A DNA stretch of 64,000 bases, taken from NCBI GenBank assembly GCA_036250195.1, contig JAVHZZ010000006.1:161255224-161319223 (forward strand), in the 5' to 3' direction. The position numbers and the translations under genes were made by a program. Origin of the DNA: Mixophyes australis (lineage: Eukaryota > Chordata > Amphibia > Anura > Limnodynastidae). Below, one piece after another: positions 1-11,125 of this stretch (its first letter is position 1; every line of letters begins with the position of its first letter). The notes beneath the pieces are model-generated. The model saw only the letters and a program-made list of their open reading frames with translations, had not been told where the DNA came from and made no database searches.

Positions 1-1844
1 GCATGACACGGTTACCCAGTTTGGAAATGGGCATTGAAACTGAAAGCGCAAACTTGGGTTTTCAGACCATCTAGTTAAGGAAAATATTTTAAAAAATACT
101 GATTTTTCAAAAATAAAGCCCTTTTTCATTGATCTTCTTTTTAAATAAACTTCCCCATACTCTGCATGGGTAATCTATTACCAGTGAGACCCGGTGAATC
201 TTATCACTTTTATTGCCAACATTGACCTCTTCATATATAGGGCAAAATTTTATCTCCGGGGAAAACAACTATTTTCACCAGAGATATGGCTTTTCACTGT
301 TTAATAAATAGATCTGCAAGAGCTTCCTTCGTTTGATGAAGTGGAATCATCGCCAAGAAATGCATTATTGGGCAACTATTGGGGTAGATCAAGGACATCT
401 ATATCTATGGTACCTAACTTTAGTCCCAATGTTGTATGCACTCTGACAGATCTTACAGATTGTGACTGTGTTCATAGCAGATGAGCTAATTATTTTACTT
501 GTGAATGCAACGTAATCAATAAATATTGAACCATGTGTGGACTTTTAAACAAAATTACTTTGGTATCACTCCGTGTGCGAGTCAAAATCCAAATGCAACC
601 ATGCTAAACAATTCTGCCTATCAAAATATATATATATATGGGATATTGTGCAGCAACTGTAAAGTATGGAGATATATACATCTATATATTAGAACCAGCA
701 TAACTTTAAGAGAAAAGTGTAATTAGCAGGAAGTATATGCCATTATGTAAGGATAAAAACCTGTTGTTATTATTATTCTATATCACTACTGGTGTTTATC
801 CTCTGCAGGCAAGCACAGAACTGGAAGCTGGAGAAACATATGTTCTGCTGACTGAAACTGATTGACAGCCTCCTAAAGATGGTACATTCCTCACCTCTGG
901 CTGGGAGACAGATGTTGTAGCATGTCGTCCTTACATTGGGAAGAGAAATAACAAAAAATTAAGGAGCGATTGAAAGTCATTACTGCAATGCAGAGACAGG
1001 CAGTTCTTATGGAGGATACTCCAGCAAATTGGGAAGCTTGTTTGTATTTGTCAGTTGAAGAGGAGCGCAGCTCCATGTACCAGCCTGTCAATGTCTCTCC
1101 TAGGTGTAGCCGATTAATCCTGCCTTGATTTATGGGATAGCATAAGGAAGGGAAGGCTATTCTTACGCTCTCAGTAAATGTAGACATACATAGAGACTGC
1201 AGTTTATTAACAAATGATCAGTACTGACACTGATCTAATGAATGGTGCACAAACCATTGACTTAAATCCTGCTGTGTACAGAAGAAATGGTCAGTCAGTA
1301 TGGAAGCAGTTAACGTAACCAGCCATGTTCTACAGATAGAGATGAGTGAAACTCCCATGTTTTAGCTCCTAAAGATATTTCTGATCTTGTTTTGTGGTTT
1401 TCTTTTTTCACTTTTCAAAGATGATGCACAGATGTTTAAGTTAATATTTAAACAGAAAGAGTCATTTAAAAACACATTTTAGTGAAAAAAATGCCTCGGA
1501 TGTAAATTTATAGTCATTGTTGTATCTTTGAAAGCATCTATCTTTCAAAACCAACATTGTAACTGACAAACTTTTAACAAATCTGCCTATTTATTCAGAG
1601 CTGAATTTCCATTGAATTGTGAACTTTAACAAATTGCTCAACTCTGACAGTACATTAACTGTGCTTATTTTATGTGAAAGCAGTGATATTTCCATACTGT
1701 GAGTTTATGAATGCATGATAGAATGCATGATAGAAGCTGAATTCTGCATTAATTGTACTAATGGCACACAACACATCCTCACATCTCTTGGTGGTGCAGT
1801 ATGTTATGAAGGGCATTTAACTATCCTTTAAACCCCTTTACAGC
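1..1844. other. Intronic sequence without recognised features
   Basis: AT-rich sequence expected to lie in the CDH4 intron downstream of the EC1 exon, because the gene runs on the minus strand and the next cadherin exon was not found at lower coordinates. The open frames here are short and resemble no family. No repeat was recognised. Confidence 0.6.
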
Positions 1845-2330
1845 GGCGGTAGTCAGTTTAATAATACTGACTACCCCGACAGCGACTACAACAACATGGC
1901 AATTCTGAAGACTACTACCCCGACATGAAAAAAAAAAACGACTTACCATGACACAGATGAAGTGATGTTACAACCCGATGTGTTGCCAACAGAGGAAAAT
2001 GACTTCACGCCAAAACGCGACTCCTGTTAAAGCGCCAATCGACGGACCCAGCTGCCATTCATCCAATGTAAGTATTATTTTAGGAGTTAAGGCTAGGGTT
2101 AACCTTACCTTTACAAGCCGGGTCCGTCCATCGATGCTTTAAGAGGAGTCACATTTTGACGTGACGTCATTTCCTCAGTCGCCAACAAATCGGGTCCTCA
2201 TATCACTTCATCTGTGTCATGGTAAGTCCTTTTTTCTTTCATGTCGGGGTACTACTCTTCGAAATTGCCATGTCGTTGTAGTTGCTGTTGGGGTAGTGAG
2301 TATCGTTAAATGGTATTATACCCCTTTATA
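1845..2330. mobile_element. Long palindromic MITE
   Basis: The two halves are imperfect inverted copies meeting near 2085. The left arm has a stretch at about 1939-1970 (acgacttaccatgacacaga) that reappears in reverse complement at about 2205-2232, and the outer blocks around 1890-1925 match 2240-2300 in the same way. The right arm carries a perfect TGACGTCA at 2162-2169 that is degenerate in the left arm. There is no coding capacity. Outer ends are approximate and no target duplication could be fixed, so the transposon superfamily stays open. Confidence 0.7.
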
Positions 2331-2718
2331 GACAGTGTTGTTTACTCCAGTTGAATCTTTCATCACATACAGAGAGATATTAGGCTAGTTTATATATCTT
2401 CCTGTGCATAGACAGCTTATCTCTTGAACTGAGCAAGTTGAATATGCGAGCTGATGACATGAGCGCCCCCCTACTCACTGGACTCCAAGCACCATTGTGT
2501 GAACACCCTGCCCAAGCAGCAGGTACTTCTGCTCGGTAAATTACTGCAGACCTATTGATCCTGCTAATTTATTTCACTGAATTCTTAGAAATACTATACA
2601 ACTGTTTTCTGGCATACCACAGATTCAGCAGTACAGCCAGGAAAGACAGTCAGACAGTGTAAGCATGTGGGGGCCAATGTTGACTGGGGAGAGTTCCCAC
2701 TTGTTCACCAGGACCTCT
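2331..2718. other. Intronic sequence without recognised features
   Basis: Unique-looking sequence between the palindromic MITE and the SINE. No coding region, repeat or RNA gene was seen. Confidence 0.5.
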
Positions 2719-2725
2719 ATAACAG

Positions 2726-3061
2726 CACGGTGGCTCAGTGGTTAGCACTTCTGCCTTTACAGCACTGAGGTCATGAGTTCAATTCCTGACCATGGCCTTA
2801 TCTGTGTGGCGTTTGTATGTTCTCCCCGTGTTTGCGTGGGTTTCCTCCGGGTGCTTCGGTTTCCTCCCACACTCCAAAAACATACTAGTAGGTTAATTGG
2901 CTGCTATAAAATTGACCCTAGTCTCTTTATCTTTGTGTGTGCGCGCTAAGGAATTTAGACTGTATGTTTCAATGGGGCAGGAACTGATGTGAGTGACTTC
3001 TCTGTACAGTGCTGCGAAATTAGTGGTGCTATATAAATAAATGATGATGATGATGATGATA
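2726..3061 (+). mobile_element. tRNA-derived SINE with an L2-like 3' tail
   Basis: The head contains a pol III A box (TGGCTCAGTGG, 2731-2741) and a B box (GAGTTCAATTCC, 2775-2786) at tRNA-like spacing. A core follows, rich in the phrases typical of vertebrate SINEs (TCTCCCCGTGTTTGCGTGGG, TTTCCTCCCACACTCC). The 3' end, GCTATATAAATAAATG followed by GAT repeats, matches the end of the L2 at 17870-17902, as expected of a SINE mobilised by L2 machinery. A 7-bp direct repeat ATAACAG (2719-2725 and 3062-3068) looks like the target duplication. Confidence 0.88.
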
Positions 3062-3068
3062 ATAACAG

Positions 3069-4691
3069 TACCATAGGTGAAAAGTACTGACTTTGGGACA
3101 ACTGTATTGGTTGCCCAAATCTGCCCATATGTGGGCAACTTACATCAAGAATGTCACCAATCTTAGCAGCATAAGGGACACCCCATCCTGTCCCATTCCA
3201 GCCGGGAGAGTAAATAGATGAGTTTTGTATATATTTGGCACGGACTTCATTAGTGAAGGTAAAAAAGGGTTTTAACGGCTTAATGTGTCTCAGAACATTA
3301 ATTTGGTACTTTTAGATGCAAAATAGTAGTATTAGGAAGATGTTAGATTTTTTTCATATTAGATTAACTTGTATTTTTAGGTTTAGTGGCTCTGTAAGCA
3401 CACAGTGAACACAGGTATGCCTCATTTTATACAATCTGCAGTTGTTGTGACTGAGTTAATCTGGTTCCACCAACCCTGCTCCTAATTGTATAACAATACA
3501 ATGTAATTCCAATGATTTGTACATTAGATGTGCCCAGTCCCCAGTCTGCAGACAGCAGCGCGTTTGATTCCTATCCAGGCACAAACACTATAGCTTCAGA
3601 TTCCAAATGAAAAACTACTGTTTGTGAATGAGGTAATTTCTGTGCTGGCAGCTCCGTTGTAAGAGGCTGAGTATTTATCTTCCCCTCAGGGTGTGCTTAT
3701 CACACAATTCCCAGGCTGTGTAATGGGCCCCTGTAGCCTCAATGATGCTATGAATATTCTTTGCAATCATCTTTGGAACGTGAGAACACGCGGCCGGCCG
3801 GCTGAGAGAGCATCACATACACAGCTCAGTCTCGCACATGTCCTCCGCTACAGCAAGGCTATGCTCCGGGCCGTATTTACAGCTGACTCTGCTCTAGGCA
3901 TTGTTAGTAGATACACCATAAATTAGTAATCATGGATCCCACAGGCTCATGCTCCCTATCCAACACCCCCTCTCCTGTTATTTTCATTGGAGAAATGAGG
4001 TGGTTGGTAAAGACAAAGTAGCAAAAACAGAATATTCAAAGAAAACAAAATACACTTAATACAAAACCATTTCTATGCTGAACAGAACTTCTCTAGACAT
4101 TTGCCTAGGTGGTTTATAAGGTAAACTGGCAATAAATAAAAAAAATAAAATACCGTAATAAAAATGTATTGCAGTGTTTTTTTTATATATAACTAACAAA
4201 TAATTTATCAGTTTCTAGAATATACTCCATCAATCTCTGCTTGGACGTATGCAAACTGTTATTCAATAACATATATTGTGGGAGTTGTAGTCCAACAACA
4301 AATGGAGAGACACACGGTGCTTACAATTTAAATAAGATAAGCTTGATATAAAGTCCTGGACTGGCCACACATTTAAAGATCTGGATACTCGGACACATTA
4401 GGGGCCAAATTGGGCAAATATGGAACAGTGGCCATTTCCAAGGAGGCTCCATTAATATAGTCAGCTGATGACTGCAAACACATGGTTGCAGTCATTGGCT
4501 GTTTGCATTTGCAGGGATTTGGGTGGTAGTTGATGTAGACCCCAAATGCAGCTTTAGCATTTCTGTTGAGGAGTATTTAAAAGTTTACCGACTACTTGGT
4601 ATCAATACGACGTCTTATGTGGTAACATGTAACTATTTATAGATAGACAAACAAATTTTGGATACATTCAATAATGTCATGTACTTAATGT
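3069..4691. other. Intronic sequence, possible conserved element near 3.6-3.9 kb
   Basis: No repeat or gene was recognised. The part at 3590-3900 is less AT-rich, has a cluster of CpGs (CGCGGCCGGCCGG near 3790) and shows no repeat similarity inside the window, so it is a candidate non-coding element only. A 77-codon open frame at 3693-3926 resembles nothing known. Near 4270 is a scrap resembling the GTTGTAGT-containing MITE family. Confidence 0.4.
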
Positions 4692-5100
4692 GTAAGTATT
4701 AGAGATGGTCACTGACCCCCGTGTTTTGGTTTTGGATTCGGTTTTGGATCTGGATTACCGTCGTGTTTTGGTTTTGGTTTTGGTTTTGCAAAACCTCCAT
4801 TGCGTGTTTTGGTTTTGGTTTTGGTTTTGTTTGGTTTTGTTTTGCTATTTTTTGGGAAAATCCATGTTTTTGGGCCTAAATTAACCCAATTTAGTGCTCC
4901 AACTGTTTTAGAGACAAGTAATCTAATTGTTGAGGTAATAAATCATCCAAAAAAACAGTTTAATTCTTCGTTGGTAGGCCTATTCTACACACAAAACAGA
5001 TTGTCTTCCTCTCCATCTATGCATATTGGCAATGCAGCCATCGTCTTTGAATGTATATTACACCCTACACTTATAGTTAAATATGTAAAGAAATGGAAAA

Positions 5101-5808
5101 AGCCAGTTTGGTTTCTGTCTCTCAAGGCCCCCCTCCACTTGTATAAAATACCAAAAAATTCAGCCATTATAGACTGTACAATATTAATTGACATGGAGAA
5201 AGCCAGTTTGGTTTCTGTCTCTCAAGGCCCCCCTCCACTTGTATAAAATACTAAAAAATTCAGCCATTATAGACTGTACAATATTAATTGACATGGAGAA
5301 AGACAGTTTGGGGTCACTCTGTCTCTCTAGGCCCCCCTCCACTTGTATAAAATACCAAAAAATTCAGCCATTATAGACTGTACAATATTAATTGACATGG
5401 AGAAAGCCAGTTTGGTTTCTGTCTCTCTAGGCCCCCCTCCACTTGTATAAAATACTAAAAAATTCAGCCATTATAGACTGTACAATATTAATTGACATGG
5501 AGAAAGACAGTTTGGGGTCACTCTGTCTCTCTAGGCCCCCCTCCACTTGTATAAAATACCAAAAAATTCAGCCATTATAGACTGTACAATATTAATTGAC
5601 ATGGAGAAAGCCAGTTTGGTTTCTGTCTCTCTAGGCCCCCCTCCACTTGTATAAAATACTAAAAAATTCAGCCATTATAGACTGTACAATATTAATTGAC
5701 ATGGAGAAAGACAGTTTGGGGTCACTCTGTCTCTCTAGGCCCCCCTCCACTTGTATAAAATACCAAAAAATTCAGCCATTATAGACTGTACAATATTATG
5801 AAAAATGG
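5101..5808. repeat. Tandem array of 100/104-bp units, 3' part of hAT copy 1
   Basis: About seven units begin at 5101, 5201, 5301, 5405, 5505, 5609 and 5709. Each carries AGCCAGTTTGG or AGACAGTTTGG, a CCCCCCTCCACTTG block and ATTCAGCCATTATAGACTG. From 5201 on, 100-bp units (GGTTTCTGTCTCTC) alternate with 104-bp units (GGGGTCACTCTGTCTCTC), so the array grew by duplication of a dimer. It lies between the transposase stop and the low terminus. Open frames across it are a by-product of the repeat. Confidence 0.95.
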
Positions 5809-5994
5809 ACAAAGCCAGTTTAGGGTCACTCTGTCTATGACACCCTACCCTTAAGGATAAATTGCCCTAACAGCAGCCTTTCAAGATGGTATGTGATATG
5901 GAAATGCCACAAGTCCCTTTCCTCTTTGGGGGTAGATTGCACCCTACACTTACATAGAAAGTTTTAAAAAGATGTTATCGGCATCATCTTCAGC

Positions 5995-8975
5995 TTAATC
6001 CTCACCCTCATCAGTGTGTACGTCATCATCACAGACTATCAATTCATCGCCGCTTGAATCCGCCATTAGAGAACAGTCAGTGCTTGGATGTCTTGGATGG
6101 TGAAGGCCTTCCTCGTGGAAGATGTAGTTCATTTTTATAAACATCATTTTCTCCACATTTTTGGGAAGTAACCTTCTACGGCGATCACTGACTAAGTTCC
6201 CTGCTGTGCTGAACACTCGTTCAGAGTACACACTGGAGGGTGGGCAGCTTAGGTATTGCAAAGCAAGTTTGTACATGGGTTTCCAAATGGCCTGCTTTTC
6301 TTCCCAGTAAGGAAAGGGACTGTCTGACATTTCCATATCAACTACCTCTTGAAAGTAATCCTCCACCATCCTTTGCATGTTTATACTCATATTGGATGGA
6401 GTTATGGGCAAAGTGACACATTTTTTTGAAAAATCCTTCAAACCAGCCCAGATGTTAAATTGTTCTGGTCTGCCCCCTGTGTCTTCCCTGCTTCTTTTTT
6501 GGAAATTTAATTTTTTACGAGCAACAGCTTGAGAAAGTGAAGGAGGACACGTCGTCAAGCCGAGGCCCAGTTCAGCGGCCAACTTGCTGAGCAATAGCTC
6601 CTTGCAAAAGTTCACATCTCGCTCATTTACAAGTAAAGACTCAATGTAGGTTTTAAACCTTGGATCAAGCACAGTGGCCAAAACGTACTGATCCGAGTTC
6701 AAGATCTTAATAACTCGAGGATCATTGTGAAGCGAATTAAGTACTTGATCGACAAGGCCAACATACTTTGCTGAATTGCTTGCTTTCAGCTCCTCCTTCA
6801 TTTTCTCAAGCTGCTTTTCCAATAGTCTAATTAAAGGAATGACTTGGCTCAAACTAGCAGAGTCTGCACTGACCTCACATGTCACAACTTCAAATGGTTT
6901 CAGCACCTTGCACAGCACTGAAAGGATTCCCCACTGTGCAAGAGTGAAATACATCCCCCCTCCTTTCCCAATGTCATGACTTGTGCAATATGCTTGGATG
7001 GCTTTGCGCTGTTCCTCCATCCTCTGAAGCATGTACAGGGTGGAATTCCACCGAGTTACCACCTCTTGCTTAAGTTGGTGGCAGGGCAAGTTAAACTGCT
7101 CTTGGAGCTGCTGTAATCTCCTACATGCTGTGGCTGAATGCCTGAAATGGCCTGAAATTTTACGGGCCACCGAAAGCATCTCCTGCACCTCACGGTTATT
7201 TCGTAGGAAGCTCTGCACCACCAAGTTGATGGTGTGAGCAAAACAGGGAATATGTTGGAAATCACCCAGCTGTAATGCTCGCACTATATTGTTGGCGTTA
7301 TCTGAAATGACATACCCTGGGGAGAGTCCGAGTGGTATAAGCCATGCATCAATCACATCTCTCAGTTTGCGTAACAAATTGTCAGCCGTATGCCTGTTAG
7401 TGAAGCCGGTGATACAAAGAGTGGCCTGCCTGTGACAAATGTTACGTAGTGGTGTACATGCTGCTGCTGTTCCTGCTGGTGAAGGTGAATGACCAACCCA
7501 GTGGGCTGTCACAGTCATATAGTCTTTGGTTTGGCCACTTCCACTTGTCCACATATCTGTGGTTAAGTGAACAGTGGGCAGAATGGCATTTTTCAGCGCA
7601 ATCTCTACATTTTTACACACTTTTTGGTATAGTTGTGGAATAGCTTTACGGGAGAAATGGAATTCTGTAACGCGGACACAAAACCTCAATTAACTGTGAA
7701 AAACCAGCTGCGTTTATTGTGGAGATTGGACGCAGATCTAACACTAACATTGCAGCCATGGCGTCTGTGATTCGCTTGGCGACTGGGTGACTGCTGTCAT
7801 ATTTGCTTCCCCTCGCAAATGATTGTTTCACAGTTAATTGCTGAAATGTAGGACTGCTCATTTTATTCACCTGCCTCTGGGATGACGATTCACCCCCAGC
7901 AGCAGCAACAGCAGCAGCAGGACTAACGCTTTCTTCAGAGGAATCAATAATAGTGCCGGAGTCATCCAGCCTTAAGTGGGATGCCGGGCTAACTCCGAGC
8001 GCTACTGAGGATATTGATGAGGATGGTGTGGTGGGTGTATTTTGTAGCCGTTGGTATGTCGGTGAGCGGAGGGTCTTAGCTGATGAGGGAGTGCTTGTAT
8101 TCTTTTGGGAAGAACTTTCAGCTTTTCCCAACACTTTGCCATGAACTCTCGTTAAATGGCGTAACATAGACGAGGTTCCAAGATGGTTAAGGTCCCTCCC
8201 TCGACTGACTGTGGCTTCACATACACTACAAATGGCTATACAATTGTTGTCTGGATTTGGGTAGAAATAATTCCACACATAAGAAGTGGATTTTTTTGTT
8301 TTATGCCCAGGCATGACAATGGCCTTTTTCTTGTCACGTGCCAGAACTGCTGCCACTGGTGCAGGACTTACACAAACAACCTCATCCTCATCAACATCCT
8401 CATTAGCGCCCTCGTCGCCTACACAAATCTCCCCCTCATCCTCTTCTAATTCCAAAGTGGCATCCTCAATTTGGGTATCACCGGCTACACTCGGGCTATT
8501 AAGGCACACATCAGCAGAATGCTCACGATTAGACATCCCACTGTTGGATGGACTCTCCACAGGGATTGTTGTCATTTGTGAATCAGAGCAAATATTCTCC
8601 TGTAATGCCTCACTGTTATCTTGCAGCTCAGCTTTGACGCGTAACAGTAGTTGTGCACCAATTGTAGCCTGGGTAACTTTTTGGGATCTGCCACTAATAG
8701 CCAAAGGTGAAGGCCTCATTCTCTCTTTGCCACTGCGTGTGTAGAATGGCATGCTTGCAATTTTTTTTTTATCGTCGCTTAACTTTTGCTCAGTTACACT
8801 TCTTTTTCGCTTCAATACAGTAAATTTTTTTTTGGTTTTTGTTTTTTGCACTAATTTGAAAACACTGTTGTTTGACATCGCCTTGGCCAGATGACGTACT
8901 GGGAACACTAACATCAGGACTGGTGACAGAACCTGGTTGCTCATTTAGATCATATGTGGACTGCTTTGAATCCAT
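5995..8975 (-). pseudogene. hAT transposase with BED zinc finger, frameshifted
   Basis: The enzyme would excise and insert the element by cut-and-paste in the nucleus. The N-terminal part (start at 8975) is serine- and acid-rich and includes a BED-type finger near 8135-8290 (CSVC, then HLTRVH). The C-terminal part keeps hAT landmarks: TDMWTS near 7550, SDNA near 7300, CFAHTINL near 7230, TRWNSTLYM near 7040 and the dimerisation block SVYSERVFSTAGN near 6210. A start at 8975 fits because the MDSKQS frame runs into the next frame near 8880 through a one-base shift. A second break near 7665 corresponds to about 11 bases that copy 2 retains. An upstream TATAAATA at 10672-10679 would serve as promoter. 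Related domesticated genes (ZBED family) exist, but two breaks plus intact transposon ends argue for an ordinary decaying transposase. Confidence 0.92.
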
Positions 8976-8989
8976 TCTGAGCGCAAACC

Positions 8990-10500
8990 ACTGGGGAGTG
9001 CTAAAAATTATTTAGTAGATTCTGCTGACAGTTATGACTTTTGACAGCCAGAAATATTAATGCACAATTAGGGAGGACACCCCAAAAACACTGAGGAGTG
9101 CTAAAAATTATTGAGTAGATACTGCTGACAGATATGACTTTTGACAGCCAGAAATATTAATGCACAATTAGGGAGGACACCCCAAAAACACTGAGGAGTG
9201 CTAAAAATTATTGAGTAGATACTGCTGACAGATATGACTTTTGACAGCCAGAAATATTAATGCACAATTAGGGAGGACACCCCAAAAACACTGAGGAGTG
9301 CTAAAAATTATTGAGTAGATACTGCTGACAGATATGACTTTTGACAGCCAGAAATATTAATGCACAATTAGGGAGGACACCCCAAAAACACTGAGGAGTG
9401 CTAAAAATTATTGAGTAGATACTGCTGACAGATATGACTTTTGACAGCCAGAAATATTAATGCACAATTAGGGAGGACACCCCAAAAACACTGAGGAGTG
9501 CTAAAAATTATTTAGTAGATACTGCTGACAGATATGACTTTTGACAGCCAGAAATATTAATGCACAATTAGGGAGGACACCCCCAAAAACACTGAGGAGT
9601 GCTAAAAATTATTGAGTAGATACTGCTGACAGATATGACTTTTGACAGCCAGAAATATTAATGCACAATTAGGGAGGACACCCCAAAAACACTGAGGAGT
9701 GCTAAAAATTATTTAGTAGATACTGCTGACAGATATGACTTTTGACAGCCAGAAATATTAATGCACAATTAGGGAGGACACCCCAAAAACACTGAGGAGT
9801 GCTAAAAATTATTGAGTAGATACTGCTGACAGATATGACTTTTGACAGCCAGAAATATTAATGCACAATTAGGGAGGACACCCCAAAAACACTGAGGAGT
9901 GCTAAAAATTATTGAGTAGATACTGCTGACAGATATGACTTTTGACAGCCAGAAATATTAATGCACAATTAGGGAGGACACCCCAAAAACACTGAGGAGT
10001 GCTAAAAATTATTTAGTAGATACTGCTGACAGATATGACTTTTGACAGCCAGAAATATTAATGCACAATTAGGGAGGACACCCCAAAAACACTGAGGAGT
10101 GCTAAAAATTATTTAGTAGATACTGCTGACAGATATGACTTTTGACAGCCAGAAATATTAATGCACAATTAGGGAGGACACCCCAAAAACACTGAGGAGT
10201 GCTAAAAATTATTTAGTAGATACTGCTGACAGATATGACTTTTGACAGCCAGAAATATTAATGCACAATTAGGGAGGACACCCCAAAAACACTGAGGAGT
10301 GCTAAAAATTATTTAGTAGATACTGCTGACAGATATGACTTTTGACAGCCAGAAATATTAATGCACAATTAGGGAGGACACCCCAAAAACACTGAGGTGT
10401 GCTACAAATTATTTAGTAGATACTGCTGACAGATATGACTTTTGACAGCCAGAAATATTAATGCACAATTATGGGGGACACCCCAAAAGCGCTGGGGAGT
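8990..10500. repeat. Tandem array of 100-bp units, 5' part of hAT copy 1
   Basis: About fifteen head-to-tail copies of a 100-bp unit containing GAGGAGTGCTAAAAATTATT, GATATGACTTTTGACAGCC and AGGGAGGACACCCC. Unit starts fall every 100 bp (9091, 9191, 9291 ... 9491), with one extra C making 9592 and later starts. Units are nearly identical, differing mainly by TGAG versus TTAG. The outermost copies (8990s and 10400-10500) are the most diverged, as expected when unequal exchange homogenises the centre. The array separates the TATA motif from the first transposase codon. Confidence 0.96.
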
Positions 10501-10671
10501 GCCAAATATGAAGAAAAAATAATAAACCTCTATCCTCCTCTCTGCACTAGCGATTTTGGTTAGAGCAATTGCAAGAACAATATTGTATTCTCTGTCCCTG
10601 CTCTAATTAGCCTATGACTACACCCTGCTCTCTCCCTCTGTCAAATGGCGATGGATTGCTGTGGAGGCGTG

Positions 10672-10679
10672 TATTTATA
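10672..10679 (-). promoter_or_regulatory. TATA-like motif of hAT copy 1
   Basis: Read on the minus strand this is TATAAATA, about 170 bp inside the high terminus and pointing at the transposase. The homologous end of hAT copy 2 has TATAAG at about 60478, so the position is conserved in the family. No transcription evidence is available from sequence alone. Confidence 0.5.
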
Positions 10680-10859
10680 AAGTTGAAGTATCGCGAGAAC
10701 CGAGTCCCGAGATCCGACGACGTCACAATGACGTTCGGCCTCGATTTGGATTCGGAATGGGCGGGAGAGTACCGAGCTGCTCAGCTCGGTACTCGGATAC
10801 CCAAAGTTCGGGTGGGTTCGGTTCTCGGAGAACCGGACCCGCCCATCTCTAGTAAGTAT

Positions 10860-10969
10860 TCACATAGTAAAGATACTGGGGATGAATAGAATGTTTCATG
10901 TATGTACCACAGTATAATTAGATACTGACAAATGCAAGCTGGCGTCCACATTAGGCATATTTTACTCAC
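10860..10969. other. Short intronic spacer between EC1 exon donor and hAT copy 1
   Basis: On the minus strand the exon ends ...TACCAT and the intron opens with GTGAGTAAAA (donor at 10964-10969). Only about 110 bp of host intron remain before the transposon's target duplication. Confidence 0.8.
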
Positions 10970-11125
10970 ATGGTAAGAAGATCGCTCCTCTCTGTCCAGA
11001 GGTCTTGTTACATACATACGACCAAATATGGGGTCAATGCTAAATATTTCCATGGGGGGTTGGTCAGCCCCCACGCCTGTGATGCTGTAACGGATCATAC
11101 TCTCGCTGTCTTTATCGGAGCGGAT
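10970..11125 (-). CDS. CDH4: CDH4 (R-cadherin) exon, EC1 domain
   Basis: A 156-bp, phase-0 exon of 52 codons, from IRSDKD to SSYH. Classical cadherins are calcium-dependent cell-adhesion proteins at the plasma membrane, and EC1 makes the strand-swapped trans contact. The stretch [16 protein letters not shown], then [12 protein letters not shown] and LDREE, fits R-cadherin from family knowledge; N-cadherin differs here (for example RYSVTGPGADQPPTG). The acceptor is a pyrimidine tract ending TTCTTTAG before ATCCGC at 11125; the donor is GTGAGT. The N-cadherin exon in this position is also 156 bp, as I recall it. No frameshift or stop is present. The upstream partner exon is at 58776-58970; the following exon, expected to begin near LRAHAVD, was not found below 10970 and probably lies outside the window. 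Confidence 0.95.

Larger units (their letters stand above)
4700..10851 (-). mobile_element. Complete hAT DNA transposon (6152 bp), copy 1
   Basis: The ends are inverted 9-mers: TAGAGATGG at 4700 and CCATCTCTA ending at 10851. They are flanked by a perfect 8-bp target duplication GTAAGTAT (4692-4699 and 10852-10859), the signature of the hAT superfamily. The low end continues into TTTTGG-rich sequence. The high end is GC-rich with inverted CGGTTCTC/GAGAACCG blocks and a TATAAATA motif pointing towards the transposase. Between them lie a 100-bp array, the BED/hAT transposase remnant on the minus strand and a 100/104-bp array. The transposase is frameshifted, so this copy is probably non-autonomous now. 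The intact termini and duplication suggest a fairly recent insertion. Confidence 0.93.

Noticed and set aside
3693..3926. 77-codon open frame in a CG-rich patch
   Set aside because: No recognisable domain, no splice or promoter context on that strand. Better explained as a non-coding element, if anything.
4740..4850. TTTTGG repeats as an interstitial telomere-like tract
   Set aside because: The same text occurs at three independent hAT ends (4.7, 31.9 and 63.1 kb), so it is part of the transposon terminus.
8990..10500. CRISPR-like regular array
   Set aside because: Units are contiguous 100-bp repeats without unique spacers, in a eukaryotic transposon.
1..10969. The next CDH4 exon (expected to start near LRAHAVD)
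   Set aside because: Looked for on the minus strand below 10970 and not seen; it probably lies outside the window.
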